Assembly (NCBI GenBank): GCA_016235165.1
Contig: JACRLX010000024.1
Coordinates: forward strand, 1-64,000
Length of the DNA: 64,000 nucleotides
Direction: 5' to 3'
DNA from: Rhodocyclales bacterium
GTDB lineage: Bacteria; Pseudomonadota; Gammaproteobacteria; Burkholderiales; Rhodocyclaceae
Shown piece by piece: positions 42,180-50,512 of the stretch. A program made the translations under genes and the position numbers. Within the stretch, counting starts at the first letter, position 1; the number at the start of each line of letters is the position of its first letter. The notes beneath the pieces were generated by a model. That model was not told the origin of the DNA, searched no databases, and saw nothing but the letters and a program-made list of their open reading frames with translations.

Positions 42180-42517
42180 TGGGCTACACCATCAACGGAG
42201 TGGAAAAGGAAACCGACGACGACGGCTACCTGCTGGAAGCCGACTTCAGCGCGGAAGCCGTGGAAGCCATCGCCGCCGAGCAGGGCGTCGCGCTGACCGA
42301 TGACCATCGCGCGATCATTGACTTCCTGCGCCGCAAGTACCAGGAAGACGGCCACACGCCCAACCTGCGCAACATGATGAAGATGCTGGAAGATGAACAG
42401 GTCATTGCCGACGTTTCCAGCGCGCGCATGTTCGAACTTTTCCCCGACGGCGGTGCCGCCAAGCAGGGGGTCAAGATCGCCGGCCTGACCAAGCCGTTCG
42501 GCAAAGGCGGCTACTGA
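42179..42517 (+). CDS. DsrC/TusE-family protein without cysteines
   Basis: 112 residues aligned to DsrC along its length (DDDGYLLEADFS; DDHRAIIDFLRRKYQEDG; AARMFELFPDGGAAKQGVKIAGLTKPFGKGGY). Both redox cysteines are missing (Val98 at the Cys99 position, no C-terminal Cys), and the protein has no Cys at all. Such RspA-type homologues cannot carry sulfur and are thought to be regulatory. It is coupled to the tandem TusA gene. Confidence 0.85.
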   Translation: MGYTINGVEKETDDDGYLLEADFSAEAVEAIAAEQGVALTDDHRAIIDFLRRKYQEDGHTPNLRNMMKMLEDEQVIADVSSARMFELFPDGGAAKQGVKIAGLTKPFGKGGY

Positions 42518-42523
42518 TCCCTC

Positions 42524-43129
42524 ATGGCGCTGCGCATCCGCAACAGCTTCCACTCCGGCCGGCCGCGCGCCATGGCCGAGCATGCCAGCGTGATCGCCAT
42601 GCTGGCCTGGAAGCTGGGGCAGGAATCCATCACCCGCATGCGTCAGGCCGACTATGACATCGAGGTCGGGCGCGGCTGGTTCGATTTCGTCTGCGAATAC
42701 CTGTGCTTTCTTGCGCTGTCGGCCGATCGTATCGCCCACGATGACCTGGAACCGGAAACGCGCGCCGAGTTCACGGTGGCACTGGTGAAGCGCCTGGCCG
42801 GGATGGTCGAGGAGGCGCGCGAGGCCCTGCTGCCCGATTTCGCGCCCGGCGCGGCCGGTCGCAACTTCCTCGAACTCTACAACCGGCGCAGCGACGAGTA
42901 CGCCGAGTTCGGCTTCGATGCCGCCGGCCCGGATTTCGGTTTCCGCCGCTGCTTTGCCGCCTGTATCAAGGACACGCTGCCGGAGAAGGATCGCCTGTGG
43001 GCCGTCGATCAGGTCATGGAAATCGAATCGCCCGAGGCGATCAGGACCCTGCAAAAGACCCTGGGTGGATTGTTCCACCCCGAGACCGTGAAAAGTCGGC
43101 GCTCGCGGGACGGCGTTTCCGGTGAGTAA
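42524..43129 (+). CDS. Uncharacterised helical protein of the dsr-flanking cassette
   Basis: 201 residues, predicted mostly helical, with the conserved-looking blocks ASVIAMLAWKLGQESITRM, GWFDFVCEYLCFLALSADR and FGFRRCFAACIKDTLPEKDR. No family recognised and no membrane segment. Its start is 6 bases after the DsrC-like gene and its end overlaps the dioxygenase by 8 bases. The last residues are encoded by a 23-bp repeat copy (43093-43115). Confidence 0.75.
   Translation: MALRIRNSFHSGRPRAMAEHASVIAMLAWKLGQESITRMRQADYDIEVGRGWFDFVCEYLCFLALSADRIAHDDLEPETRAEFTVALVKRLAGMVEEAREALLPDFAPGAAGRNFLELYNRRSDEYAEFGFDAAGPDFGFRRCFAACIKDTLPEKDRLWAVDQVMEIESPEAIRTLQKTLGGLFHPETVKSRRSRDGVSGE
43093..43115 (+). repeat. 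23-bp dispersed repeat, copy h (end of the 201-aa gene)
   Basis: AAGTCGGCGCTCGCG followed by GGACGGCG. It encodes the C-terminal tail in another reading frame than the nifJ and rnfG copies and lies directly upstream of the dioxygenase start. Confidence 0.6.
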
Positions 43130-44024
43130 TCCCTTCGACCTGGCAGACCAGGCAGCCTATGCCGCCTGGCGCGAGAGGAAGCTCGATACCGCGCCGCGTC
43201 GCATCGAGGACATCCTGGTCGCGCTCGACGATCCGCGGCGACTCGCGCCGGCCGAGCGCGCCGCGCTGCTGGAACGCTGCGCCACGGCCAACATGGCGAT
43301 CTACGGCAGCAACACGGTGGGCGACCCCGACAAGGAAATCCCGCGCCAGCTCGGCCGCCAGCTCGGCCTCAAGCGGCTCGACAGCCACTGGCTGACCGAC
43401 GAGGACGCGATTTCGCCGATCTCGGTGCGCGGCGCGGAGGAGCGCAGCGAGCGGCGCGAGTTCATTCCCTATACCGACAAGCCGATCCGCTGGCATACCG
43501 ACGGCTACTACAACACGCCCGAACGCACGGTGCGCGGCCTGATCCTGCACTGCGTGCAAAGCGCCGCCAGCGGCGGCGAAAACCAGTTGCTGGACCACGA
43601 GCTCGCCTACATCCTGCTGCGCGACGAGAATCCCGACCATATCCGGGCGCTGTCGCGCGACGACGTCATGACCATCCCCGCGCGCATGGACGACAACGGC
43701 GTGGCGCGCGCGGCCCAGCCCGGCCCTGTATTTTCCGTCGATTCCGCGGGCTTCCTGCATATGCGCTACACGGCGCGCACGGTCAGCATCGAATGGCGCG
43801 GCGATGGCGCCACGCGCGCGGCGGTGGCGGCACTCGTCCGCATCCTCGCCGCGCCCACGCCGTGGACCCTGCATGGCCGACTGGAGCCCGGCATGGGCCT
43901 GGTCTGCAACAACGTGCTGCACGATCGTGCCGGATTCTCCGAGACGCCGGAGCGTCGCCGCCTGCTGTATCGCGCACGCTACCACGAGCGGGTTGCGGAA
44001 ACTACGGTAATCGCCGCCGGCTGA
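43122..44024 (+). CDS. TauD/TfdA-family Fe(II)/2-oxoglutarate dioxygenase
   Basis: 300 residues from GTG 43122. The facial triad is visible: His-x-Asp in IRWHTDGYYN and the distal His in NNVLHDRAGFS, followed by RRRLLYRARYHE for 2-oxoglutarate. TauD proteins hydroxylate sulfonates such as taurine to release sulfite, which would fit a sulfur locus, but relatives act on many substrates. The 8-base overlap with the previous gene places it in the same operon. Confidence 0.82.
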   Translation: MSNPFDLADQAAYAAWRERKLDTAPRRIEDILVALDDPRRLAPAERAALLERCATANMAIYGSNTVGDPDKEIPRQLGRQLGLKRLDSHWLTDEDAISPISVRGAEERSERREFIPYTDKPIRWHTDGYYNTPERTVRGLILHCVQSAASGGENQLLDHELAYILLRDENPDHIRALSRDDVMTIPARMDDNGVARAAQPGPVFSVDSAGFLHMRYTARTVSIEWRGDGATRAAVAALVRILAAPTPWTLHGRLEPGMGLVCNNVLHDRAGFSETPERRRLLYRARYHERVAETTVIAAG

Positions 44025-44062
44025 GCACCCCTATAATCGGCGGCATTTCCGAGGCCGTCGAA

Positions 44063-44926
44063 TTGAGCGAACTGACTCCCGAACTGGAGCACAAGCTGGG
44101 CCAGGCAGTCGAGCGCATGCCGGCTTTCCCGCGCAGTGTGCAGCGCGTGCTGGAATTGACGCGCAACATCAATTGCCCCGCCAAGGAAATCGTCGCCGTC
44201 ATCGAAAAAGACCCGGTGATGACCATGAAGATTTTCAAGGTCATCAACTCCGCCTACTACAGCCTGCCCAACAAGATCACTTCGGTGGGGCAGTCGGTGG
44301 TCTATCTCGGCATCAACACCGTAAAAAACCTGGCGCTGGGCTTCGCCGCCGTCGGCGTTTTGCCGCGTACCACGGCGGCAGGATTCGATGTCCAGCGCTA
44401 CCTGTTGCATTCGCTGGTGGTGGCCGGCGTTGCCCGCCAGCTGGGGCTGGCTTTCGCGTCCGGGGAACTTGAGCCCGGTGACTGCTACGTGGCCGGCCTG
44501 CTGCATGACTTTGGCAAAATCGTGCTGGCGCAATTCCTGCCGGCGGAATTCAGCGAGGCAATGCGGTATGCGGCAGCGCAAGGCATACCCTTGCACGAGG
44601 CGGAAACCAGGATCATCGGCATCGACCATGGCGTGGTCGGCGCCATGCTGGCCCATCGCTGGACCTTTCCGGTCGAATTGGCGGGCTGCATCCGGGATCA
44701 TCACGATCCGCGTGCCGGCTCGGCGCTGCTTGATTGCCTGCGCACTGCCGACCAGATCGTGCGCCTGCGTGGGATAGGCGACAGCGGCAATCCCTGGCGC
44801 GCCGACGAGGCACCGCCAGCGCCGCTGCGGTTCGGCGATGACCTCAATGCCGTGATCGACCGCCTGGGCGAGCTGGACAAGATCGTCGCTGAGGCCATGG
44901 CTTTTGCCCAAGTGGCGCACGAATGA
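44063..44926 (+). CDS. HDOD-domain signalling protein
   Basis: 287 residues from TTG 44063, preceded by GAGG. One HDOD domain: MPAFPRSVQRVLELTRN, INSAYYSLPNKITSVGQSVVYLG, then a partial HD-like motif LLHDFGKIVLAQ. HDOD proteins act in stress and c-di-GMP signalling but usually lack catalytic activity. No other domain is fused. It starts 38 bases after the dioxygenase and the MBL gene follows after 10 bases. Confidence 0.88.
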   Translation: MSELTPELEHKLGQAVERMPAFPRSVQRVLELTRNINCPAKEIVAVIEKDPVMTMKIFKVINSAYYSLPNKITSVGQSVVYLGINTVKNLALGFAAVGVLPRTTAAGFDVQRYLLHSLVVAGVARQLGLAFASGELEPGDCYVAGLLHDFGKIVLAQFLPAEFSEAMRYAAAQGIPLHEAETRIIGIDHGVVGAMLAHRWTFPVELAGCIRDHHDPRAGSALLDCLRTADQIVRLRGIGDSGNPWRADEAPPAPLRFGDDLNAVIDRLGELDKIVAEAMAFAQVAHE

Positions 44927-44936
44927 GGTTACGGCG

Positions 44937-45830
44937 ATGAAAGTCCGCTTCTGGGGGGTGCGTGGTTCGATCGCCTCGCCTGGCCAGCATACCTTGCGCT
45001 ACGGTGGCAATACCACCTGCATCGAAGCAAGGAGCGACGAGGGCCATCTGATCATCCTCGATGCCGGCACCGGCATCTTCCCGCTGGCCCAGCAGTTATT
45101 GAAGTCCCTGCCGGTTCAGGCCAACATATTCATGACCCACAGCCATTGGGACCATATCCAGGGTCTGCCCTTCTTCACCCCGCTTTATATCCCGGGCAAC
45201 AAGGTCCGCATCCATGGCGCCTACGACATCGTGTCGCAGCGTGGCATCGAGCAGATCATGGAGGTGCAGCTTCAGTACAGCTTTTTCCCGGTGCGTGAGG
45301 CCGAGATGAAGGCCAACATCGACTACCGCTGCGTGAATGTCGGCGAGGCGGTGACCATCGGCGACGCCACGGTGTTGCCGCTGTTGCTGAATCATCCGGT
45401 GGTCAATTATGGCTATCGCATCGACTGTAACGGCAAGTCGGTGTTTTTTACCGGCGACCACGAGCCCTGGCTCAATATTTATGCCCCGGAAGACGAGGGC
45501 TACGCCGAGTTCCAGCAGATCATCGATCAGCGGCAGACGCAGCTCGACGCCGCACTGGCCGGGCTCGACATCATGATCGCCGACAGTTCCTACACCGCGG
45601 CCGAATATCAGGGCAAGCTCGGCTGGGGACATGGCACGCTCGAAGGCAGCATTGCCTGGGGGCGGCGCCTGGGGGTGAAAACGCTGGTGTGCACCCATCA
45701 CGAGCCGGAACGTAGCGACGATGCGCTCGAAACCGCCTTTGGTGCGGCGCTGGCGGCCAATGGCGTTACGGCAACCGGCGGCGAGACGACTTACCTCCTG
45801 TCGCGCGAAGGCATGGAACTGCTGCTGTAG
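44937..45830 (+). CDS. Metallo-beta-lactamase-fold hydrolase
   Basis: 297 residues. MBL motifs: THSHWDHIQG (HxHxDH), DHEPW at the later metal position and THHEPERSD near the C-terminus. The start MKVRFWGVRGS is typical of a large bacterial family often fused to or neighbouring signalling domains; cyclic-nucleotide phosphodiesterase-like or tRNase Z-like folds are the nearest. Substrate unknown. Probably co-expressed with the HDOD gene. Confidence 0.88.
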   Translation: MKVRFWGVRGSIASPGQHTLRYGGNTTCIEARSDEGHLIILDAGTGIFPLAQQLLKSLPVQANIFMTHSHWDHIQGLPFFTPLYIPGNKVRIHGAYDIVSQRGIEQIMEVQLQYSFFPVREAEMKANIDYRCVNVGEAVTIGDATVLPLLLNHPVVNYGYRIDCNGKSVFFTGDHEPWLNIYAPEDEGYAEFQQIIDQRQTQLDAALAGLDIMIADSSYTAAEYQGKLGWGHGTLEGSIAWGRRLGVKTLVCTHHEPERSDDALETAFGAALAANGVTATGGETTYLLSREGMELLL

Positions 45831-45871
45831 CCAGTCGTCCCGGTAATCGCGCCGGCTGGCGACCGCTTGCC

Positions 45872-46009
45872 TCAGAGCACGCGCTCCAGCTTGACGCCTA
45901 TCTCATAGGCCTTCGAAGCAGAACCCCAATGCTCCGCCAGGTAGGCGTAGGCCAGCTCCAGTCGGCCGATGAACTTCTGCATGCCCTTGTAGTTGACTCT
46001 GAACATCAT
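45872..46009 (-). CDS. 45-residue small protein
   Basis: An open frame of 45 codons plus TGA, too short for ordinary gene calling. It starts with ATGATG preceded by AAGGGAG at good spacing and encodes MMFRVNYKGMQKFIGRLELA followed by YAYLAEHWGSASKAYEIGV and KLERVL. It is mostly amphipathic helix. Codon positions show the GC3 pattern of the flanking genes. Function unknown. Confidence 0.55.
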   Translation of the reverse strand: MMFRVNYKGMQKFIGRLELAYAYLAEHWGSASKAYEIGVKLERVL

Positions 46010-46113
46010 GCTGTCGGACTCCCTTCGGATCACAACCGCATTTACGGACATTCGTGACGAAACCTGAGTCTGGAGCCAAGATCTGCAATTCGCGCCGGTA
46101 CTTTAGATTTCAA

Positions 46114-46169
46114 TTGACACGGTTGAAGTGATACACTATAGTTAATAAAAATTATTTAAACTGTATCAC
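46114..46169 (+). promoter_or_regulatory. paa operon promoter with inverted-repeat operator
   Basis: TTGACA (46114-46119), 17-bp spacer, TATAGT (46137-46142). Perfect 8-bp inverted repeats GTGATACA (46128-46135) and TGTATCAC (46162-46169) bracket the -10 box and start region, in unusually AT-rich DNA. A repressor released by phenylacetyl-CoA (PaaR- or PaaX-type) is the natural candidate; none is encoded in the window. Confidence 0.8.
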
Positions 46170-46230
46170 GTTGGCGCGGCCCGGCAGGGCCGTACCGACG
46201 CCCCGCAACAGCAGAGCCGAAGGACGCAGC

Positions 46231-47232
46231 ATGTATACCCAAGCCATGGACACCCTGCGCGAGGAGGGCGGTCAGCCTGTCCTGCGCACGGCCGAAGAGG
46301 CCGCGCTCCAGCAACGCTTCGACCAGCGCATCGACGCCGGCGACTTCATCGAAGCCAAGGACTGGATGCCGGAGAACTACCGCAAGACCCTGCTGCGCCA
46401 GATCAGCCAGCATGCGCATTCGGAGATCGTCGGCATGCTGCCGGAGGGCAACTGGATCACCCGCGCGCCGACCCTGAAGCGCAAGGCCATTCTGCTGGCC
46501 AAGGTGCAGGACGAGGGCGGCCACGGCCTTTACCTCTATGCCGCGGCCGAGACTCTCGGCACCAGCCGCGACCAGATGCTCGACGCGCTGCATACGGGCA
46601 AGGCCAAGTACAGCTCGATCTTCAATTACCCGACGCTGACCTGGGCTGATGTCGGCGCCATCGGCTGGCTGGTGGATGGCGCGGCGATCATGAACCAGGT
46701 GCCGATCTGCCGCTGCTCCTACGCCCCCTATGCGCGCGCCATGGTGCGCATCTGCCGCGAGGAAAGCTTCCACCAACGCCAGGGCTACGACAGCCTGCTG
46801 GTGATGATGAAGAATGGCACCGAGGCGCAAAAGGCCATGGTGCAGGATGCGGTGAATCGCTGGTGGTGGCCCTGCCTGATGATGTTCGGCCCGCCCGACG
46901 ACCAGAGCCCGAATTCGGCGCAGGGCATGCGCTGGGGCATCAAGCGTGTCAGCAATGACACCCTGCGGCAGAAGTTCGTCGACGCCGCCGCGCAGCAGGC
47001 GGCGGTGCTGGGCGTCACATTCCCCGATCCGGATCTGCGCTGGAACGAGGAAAGCCAGCACTGGGATTACGGCGCCATCGACTGGTCCGAGTTCTGGCGC
47101 GTGGTCGGCGGCGACGGCCCCTGCAACCGCGAGCGGCTTGCCGACCGGGTCCAGGCCTGGGAGGAGGGCGAGTGGGTGCGCGAAGCGGCGTTGGCACATG
47201 CGAGGAAATCGGAATTGAAGGAGGCAGCATGA
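46231..47232 (+). CDS. paaA: 1,2-phenylacetyl-CoA epoxidase subunit A (catalytic)
   Basis: 333 residues from ATG 46231 with AAGGACG upstream. Diiron ligands lie in [19 protein letters not shown] and [18 protein letters not shown]; the [13 protein letters not shown] block is a PaaA hallmark. It epoxidises the ring of phenylacetyl-CoA using O2 and electrons from PaaE. The 3-prime end overlaps paaB by 4 bases. Confidence 0.96.
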   Translation: MYTQAMDTLREEGGQPVLRTAEEAALQQRFDQRIDAGDFIEAKDWMPENYRKTLLRQISQHAHSEIVGMLPEGNWITRAPTLKRKAILLAKVQDEGGHGLYLYAAAETLGTSRDQMLDALHTGKAKYSSIFNYPTLTWADVGAIGWLVDGAAIMNQVPICRCSYAPYARAMVRICREESFHQRQGYDSLLVMMKNGTEAQKAMVQDAVNRWWWPCLMMFGPPDDQSPNSAQGMRWGIKRVSNDTLRQKFVDAAAQQAAVLGVTFPDPDLRWNEESQHWDYGAIDWSEFWRVVGGDGPCNRERLADRVQAWEEGEWVREAALAHARKSELKEAA

Positions 47233-47522
47233 GCGATACGAATAGCGAATGGCCGCTGTGGGAAGTCTTTGTCCGCAGCAAGGCCGGACTCGACCACAAG
47301 CACTGCGGCAGCCTGCACGCCGCCGACGCCAGGATGGCGGTGCAGATGGCGCGCGACGTCTACACGCGGCGCCAGGAAGGCAGCAGTGTCTGGGTGGTGC
47401 GCTCGGACCAGATCATCGCCAGCGATCCGGGCGACAAGGACATGTATTTCGATCCCGCCGAAGACAAGGTGTATCGCCATCCCACCTTCTACAAGCTGCC
47501 GGATTCCGTCGACCACATGTAA
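47229..47522 (+). CDS. paaB: Phenylacetyl-CoA epoxidase subunit B
   Basis: 97 residues, usual length. Conserved: [31 protein letters not shown] and [13 protein letters not shown] small structural subunit that bridges PaaAC heterodimers. GGAGG lies upstream within paaA. Confidence 0.95.
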   Translation: MSDTNSEWPLWEVFVRSKAGLDHKHCGSLHAADARMAVQMARDVYTRRQEGSSVWVVRSDQIIASDPGDKDMYFDPAEDKVYRHPTFYKLPDSVDHM

Positions 47523-47532
47523 GGGCCGTGCC

Positions 47533-48318
47533 ATGCAAGCATCGATCAAGATTCCCGCCGCCCCCGAACTGGCCTACCTGTTGCGCCTGGCCGATACCTG
47601 TTTGATTTCGGGCCAGCGCCTCGGCGAGTGGTGTGGCCACGGGCCCATCCTCGAAGAAGACATCGCGCTGTCGAACATGGCGCTCGACCTGATCGGCCAG
47701 GCGCGCGCGCTGCTGACCCTGGCCGGACAACGCAGCGGCCAATGCGGTGGGCAAGGCTACGACGAAGACCAGCTCGCCTTCCTGCGCGACGAGGGCGACT
47801 ACCGCAATCCGACCCTGGCCGAACTGCCGCGCGGCGACTTCGCCTTCACCATACTGCGCAACCTGATGCTGTCCACCTGGCTCAAGCTGATGTGGCAGCG
47901 TCTGGGCGAATCGAGCGATGCCGAGCTCGCCGCGATCGCCGGCAAGGCGCTGAAGGAAGCGCGCTACCACCAGCAGCACGCCGCCGACTGGGCGGTGCGC
48001 CTGGGCGACGGCAGCGACGAGTCGCGCCGCCGCTGCGTGGTGGCGCTGGACCGGCTCTGGCCCTATACCCCGGAACTGTTCGAGGACGACGCGGTGGATG
48101 CGGCCGCCGTGGCTGCGGACCTCGGCCCGGCCTGGGCGCAATTGCGCGAACCCTGGCTGGCCGAAATCGGCGAGGTGCTGGGCGAGGCCAAACTCGCCGT
48201 GCCGCCGGCGCCGACTTTCCGTAGCAGCGGCAAGTCCGGCCGCCACAGCGAACACATGGGCTATCTGCTGGCCGAGATGCAATACCTGCAACGCGCCTAT
48301 CCCGGGGGCGCCTGGTGA
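47533..48318 (+). CDS. paaC: Phenylacetyl-CoA epoxidase subunit C (structural)
   Basis: 261 residues, a helical ferritin-like fold (LISGQRLGEWCGHGPILEEDIALSNMALDLIGQAR; KEARYHQQHAADWAVRLGDG). It pairs with PaaA and lacks a full diiron site. A 23-bp repeat encodes AVPPAPTF at about residues 221-228, in the loop before the last helix. Confidence 0.95.
   Translation: MQASIKIPAAPELAYLLRLADTCLISGQRLGEWCGHGPILEEDIALSNMALDLIGQARALLTLAGQRSGQCGGQGYDEDQLAFLRDEGDYRNPTLAELPRGDFAFTILRNLMLSTWLKLMWQRLGESSDAELAAIAGKALKEARYHQQHAADWAVRLGDGSDESRRRCVVALDRLWPYTPELFEDDAVDAAAVAADLGPAWAQLREPWLAEIGEVLGEAKLAVPPAPTFRSSGKSGRHSEHMGYLLAEMQYLQRAYPGGAW
48195..48217 (-). repeat. 23-bp dispersed repeat, copy k (inside paaC)
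   Basis: On the minus strand AAGTCGGCGCCGGCG followed by GCACGGCG. Antisense to paaC, translated as AVPPAPTF, the same frame as the dsrJ and dsrK copies. Confidence 0.65.
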
Positions 48319-48827
48319 CAGCCATCCTGCGGTCTCGCAGCGAGGTGGCCTGGGCCGCCCTGAACGCGGTGCTCGACCCCGAAGTGCCGGCGCTGTCGGT
48401 GGTCGACCTGGGCCTGGTGCGCGAAGTCATCGAACATGACGACGGACTTGAGATCGTGCTGACCCCGACCTACAGCGGTTGCCCCGCCACCGAAGTCATT
48501 AACAGCAGCGTGATCGAAGCCATCGATGCGGCCGGCCTCGGTCCGGCGCGCGTGACCATGTGCCGCGCTCCCGCCTGGAGCAGCGACTGGATCAGCGCCG
48601 AGGGCAAGCGCAAGCTGCTGGAATACGGCATCGCGCCGCCCGGTCCGGTGCTCGCCGACGGCGCCGTGGCTATCCGCATCGTCGGTCGCCGCCAGGTCGC
48701 CGTGCCCTGCCCGCGCTGCGCCAGCGGCCACACCGAGCGCCTGTCCGCCTTCGGCTCGACGGCCTGCAAATCGCTGCATCGCTGCCTTGATTGCCGCGAA
48801 CCCTTCGAACATTTCAAGCCGATATGA
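48315..48827 (+). CDS. paaD: PaaD, epoxidase maturation protein
   Basis: 170 residues from GTG 48315, overlapping paaC by 4 bases. A MIP18/SufT-like domain (LDPEVPALSVVDLGLVREV; YSGCPATEVI) and a C-terminal zinc-ribbon-like part with CPRCASGHTERLSAFGSTACK and CLDC. PaaD is needed for iron-sulfur assembly in PaaE. Confidence 0.95.
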   Translation: MTAILRSRSEVAWAALNAVLDPEVPALSVVDLGLVREVIEHDDGLEIVLTPTYSGCPATEVINSSVIEAIDAAGLGPARVTMCRAPAWSSDWISAEGKRKLLEYGIAPPGPVLADGAVAIRIVGRRQVAVPCPRCASGHTERLSAFGSTACKSLHRCLDCREPFEHFKPI

Positions 48828-48895
48828 GCGCCCCGTACGGCCGTCCGAAGGGGCGCAGTCCTTACACGGAGCCGCAAAGCGGCGAACACCTGTCA

Positions 48896-48916
48896 CCCCC
48901 TTCCGCGGGAAGGGGG
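48896..48916. repeat. GC hairpin in the paaD-paaE gap
   Basis: CCCCCTTCC-GCG-GGAAGGGGG, a 9-bp perfect stem just before the paaE Shine-Dalgarno region (GGGGGGAAGG). It is a common type of betaproteobacterial intergenic palindrome and may tune paaE translation. Confidence 0.65.
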
Positions 48917-48936
48917 AATGGGGGGAAGGCAATTTC

Positions 48937-50034
48937 ATGAGCACTCTTTTCCACGACCTGCGGGTGAAATCGATCGAGCCCGATACCGCCGAGGCCAGCA
49001 TTCTGACCTTCGAGGTACCGCCGGAACTGCGCGAAACCTTCGGCTTCACCCAGGGCCAGTACCTGACTCTGCGCGCCAGCATCGACGGTCAGGACTTGCG
49101 CCGCTCCTACTCGATCTGTGCCGGCGTCGATGACGGCGAGTTGCGCGTCGGCGTGCGCCGCGTCAAGGGCGGCGTGTTCTCCAACTGGATCAACGAGCAG
49201 GTCAGGCCGGGCGACCGCATCAACGTCATGGCGCCGCAGGGCCGCTTCTTCGTCCCGATCGACCCGAAGGCGAAACGTCACCATGTCGGCATCGCCGGCG
49301 GCAGCGGCATCACGCCGATACTCTCGATCATGAAGACGGTGCTGGCACGGGAGCCGATGAGCCGCTTCACGCTGATCTACGGCAACCGTATGCTGCGCTC
49401 GACCATGTTCAAGGAGGAACTGGAAGACCTGAAGAATCGCTACATGACGCGGCTCGCGCTACAGCACGTGTTCTCCGACGAGCCGACCGATGTGCCGATC
49501 AGTTCCGGCGTGATGAACCGCGCCAAGATCGGCGAGTTCCTCGCCACCGTGGTACCAGCGCCGACTATCGACCACGCCTACGTTTGCGGCCCCTTCCAGA
49601 TGAACGACGAGGCCGAGGCCGCGCTGCTGGCGGCCGGCGTGCCTGCCGAGCGCATTCACATCGAACGCTTTGGCGTCATTGCACCCAAAGGCGAGCCGAC
49701 AGGGGCGCCGGTGGGCGCCGTGCTGCACGAGGCGCAACCTGGCGATGCCGAGAACGCAAAAGTGGTGATCGTGCGCGACGGCATGCGGCGCGAGATCGAC
49801 TTCAGCCGTGACCAGCCGAGCATCCTCGACGCCGCCTCGGCGGCCGGGCTGGAAGTGCCGTTCTCCTGCACCTCGGGCGTCTGCGGCACCTGCCGCTGCA
49901 AGCTGGTCGAGGGTCAGGTCCGCATGGAACGCAACTTTGCGCTGGACCAGGCCGAGGTCGCCAACGGCTTCGTCCTCGCCTGTCAGGCCCATCCACTGAC
50001 CGAACGCGTGGTGCTGTCCTTCGACGAGCGCTGA
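48937..50034 (+). CDS. paaE: Phenylacetyl-CoA epoxidase reductase subunit E
   Basis: 365 residues. FAD domain with RRSYSICAG, NAD(P) domain with IAGGSGITPILSIMK, and a C-terminal plant-type 2Fe-2S ferredoxin (CTSGVCGTCRCKLVEG plus a late ACQAHP Cys). It feeds electrons from NADPH to PaaA. ATG 48937 is chosen since upstream frame is GC-hairpin DNA. Confidence 0.96.
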   Translation: MSTLFHDLRVKSIEPDTAEASILTFEVPPELRETFGFTQGQYLTLRASIDGQDLRRSYSICAGVDDGELRVGVRRVKGGVFSNWINEQVRPGDRINVMAPQGRFFVPIDPKAKRHHVGIAGGSGITPILSIMKTVLAREPMSRFTLIYGNRMLRSTMFKEELEDLKNRYMTRLALQHVFSDEPTDVPISSGVMNRAKIGEFLATVVPAPTIDHAYVCGPFQMNDEAEAALLAAGVPAERIHIERFGVIAPKGEPTGAPVGAVLHEAQPGDAENAKVVIVRDGMRREIDFSRDQPSILDAASAAGLEVPFSCTSGVCGTCRCKLVEGQVRMERNFALDQAEVANGFVLACQAHPLTERVVLSFDER

Positions 50035-50118
50035 GGCGCGCCGGGGTGGGTCCGCCGCTGCCGGCTATACTGCCAGACCGGCACGTGCCTGCCGATCCTC
50101 AATTCACTGGAGTTACCG

Positions 50119-50502
50119 ATGAAAGCCGTTTCGCTACTTTTCGCCGCCCTTGTCGCCACCCTGGGCATGGCCTCTTTCAGTGCCGGTGCCGCCGATGCTG
50201 CGCTGCAAACCGTCGCCAACCTGAACCAGAACAAGGCCGGACTCGGCGGCAAGACCATCAGCGCCCAGGGCAAGGTGGTCAAGGTCAATAACGGCATCAT
50301 GGGCCGCAACTTCGTGCATGTGCAGGATGGCACGGGCGATGCCGCCAAGGGTACCAATAATCTGGTCGTCACCAGCAAGCAGACCGCCGCCGTGGGCGAT
50401 CAGGTCACCATTTCGGGCGTCGTGGTGCTGAACCGCGATTTCGGCATGGGCTATTCCTATCCGCTGCTGATCGAAGAAGCCACGATCACGCCGAAGAAGT
50501 AA
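50119..50502 (+). CDS. Periplasmic OB-fold protein (NrfJ-like)
   Basis: 127 residues. A signal peptide (VSLLFAALVATLGMASFSAGAA) precedes an OB-fold core: KTISAQGKVVKVNNGIMGRNFVHVQDGTG and GDQVTISGVVVLNRDFGMGYSYPLLIEEA. This family includes NrfJ-related and DNA-binding-like OB proteins; binding partner unknown. TGGAG upstream. Confidence 0.8.
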   Translation: MKAVSLLFAALVATLGMASFSAGAADAALQTVANLNQNKAGLGGKTISAQGKVVKVNNGIMGRNFVHVQDGTGDAAKGTNNLVVTSKQTAAVGDQVTISGVVVLNRDFGMGYSYPLLIEEATITPKK

Positions 50503-50512
50503 TTGCCGGGCC

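Noticed and set aside
45903-46088. 61-codon minus-strand frame over the paa upstream region
   Set aside because: It overlaps in another frame the 45-codon frame that has the Shine-Dalgarno sequence; its own start has none.
49545-49567. Weak match to the 23-bp repeat in paaE
   Set aside because: Several mismatches, and it encodes an ordinary part of the reductase (VVPAPTIDHAYVCGP).
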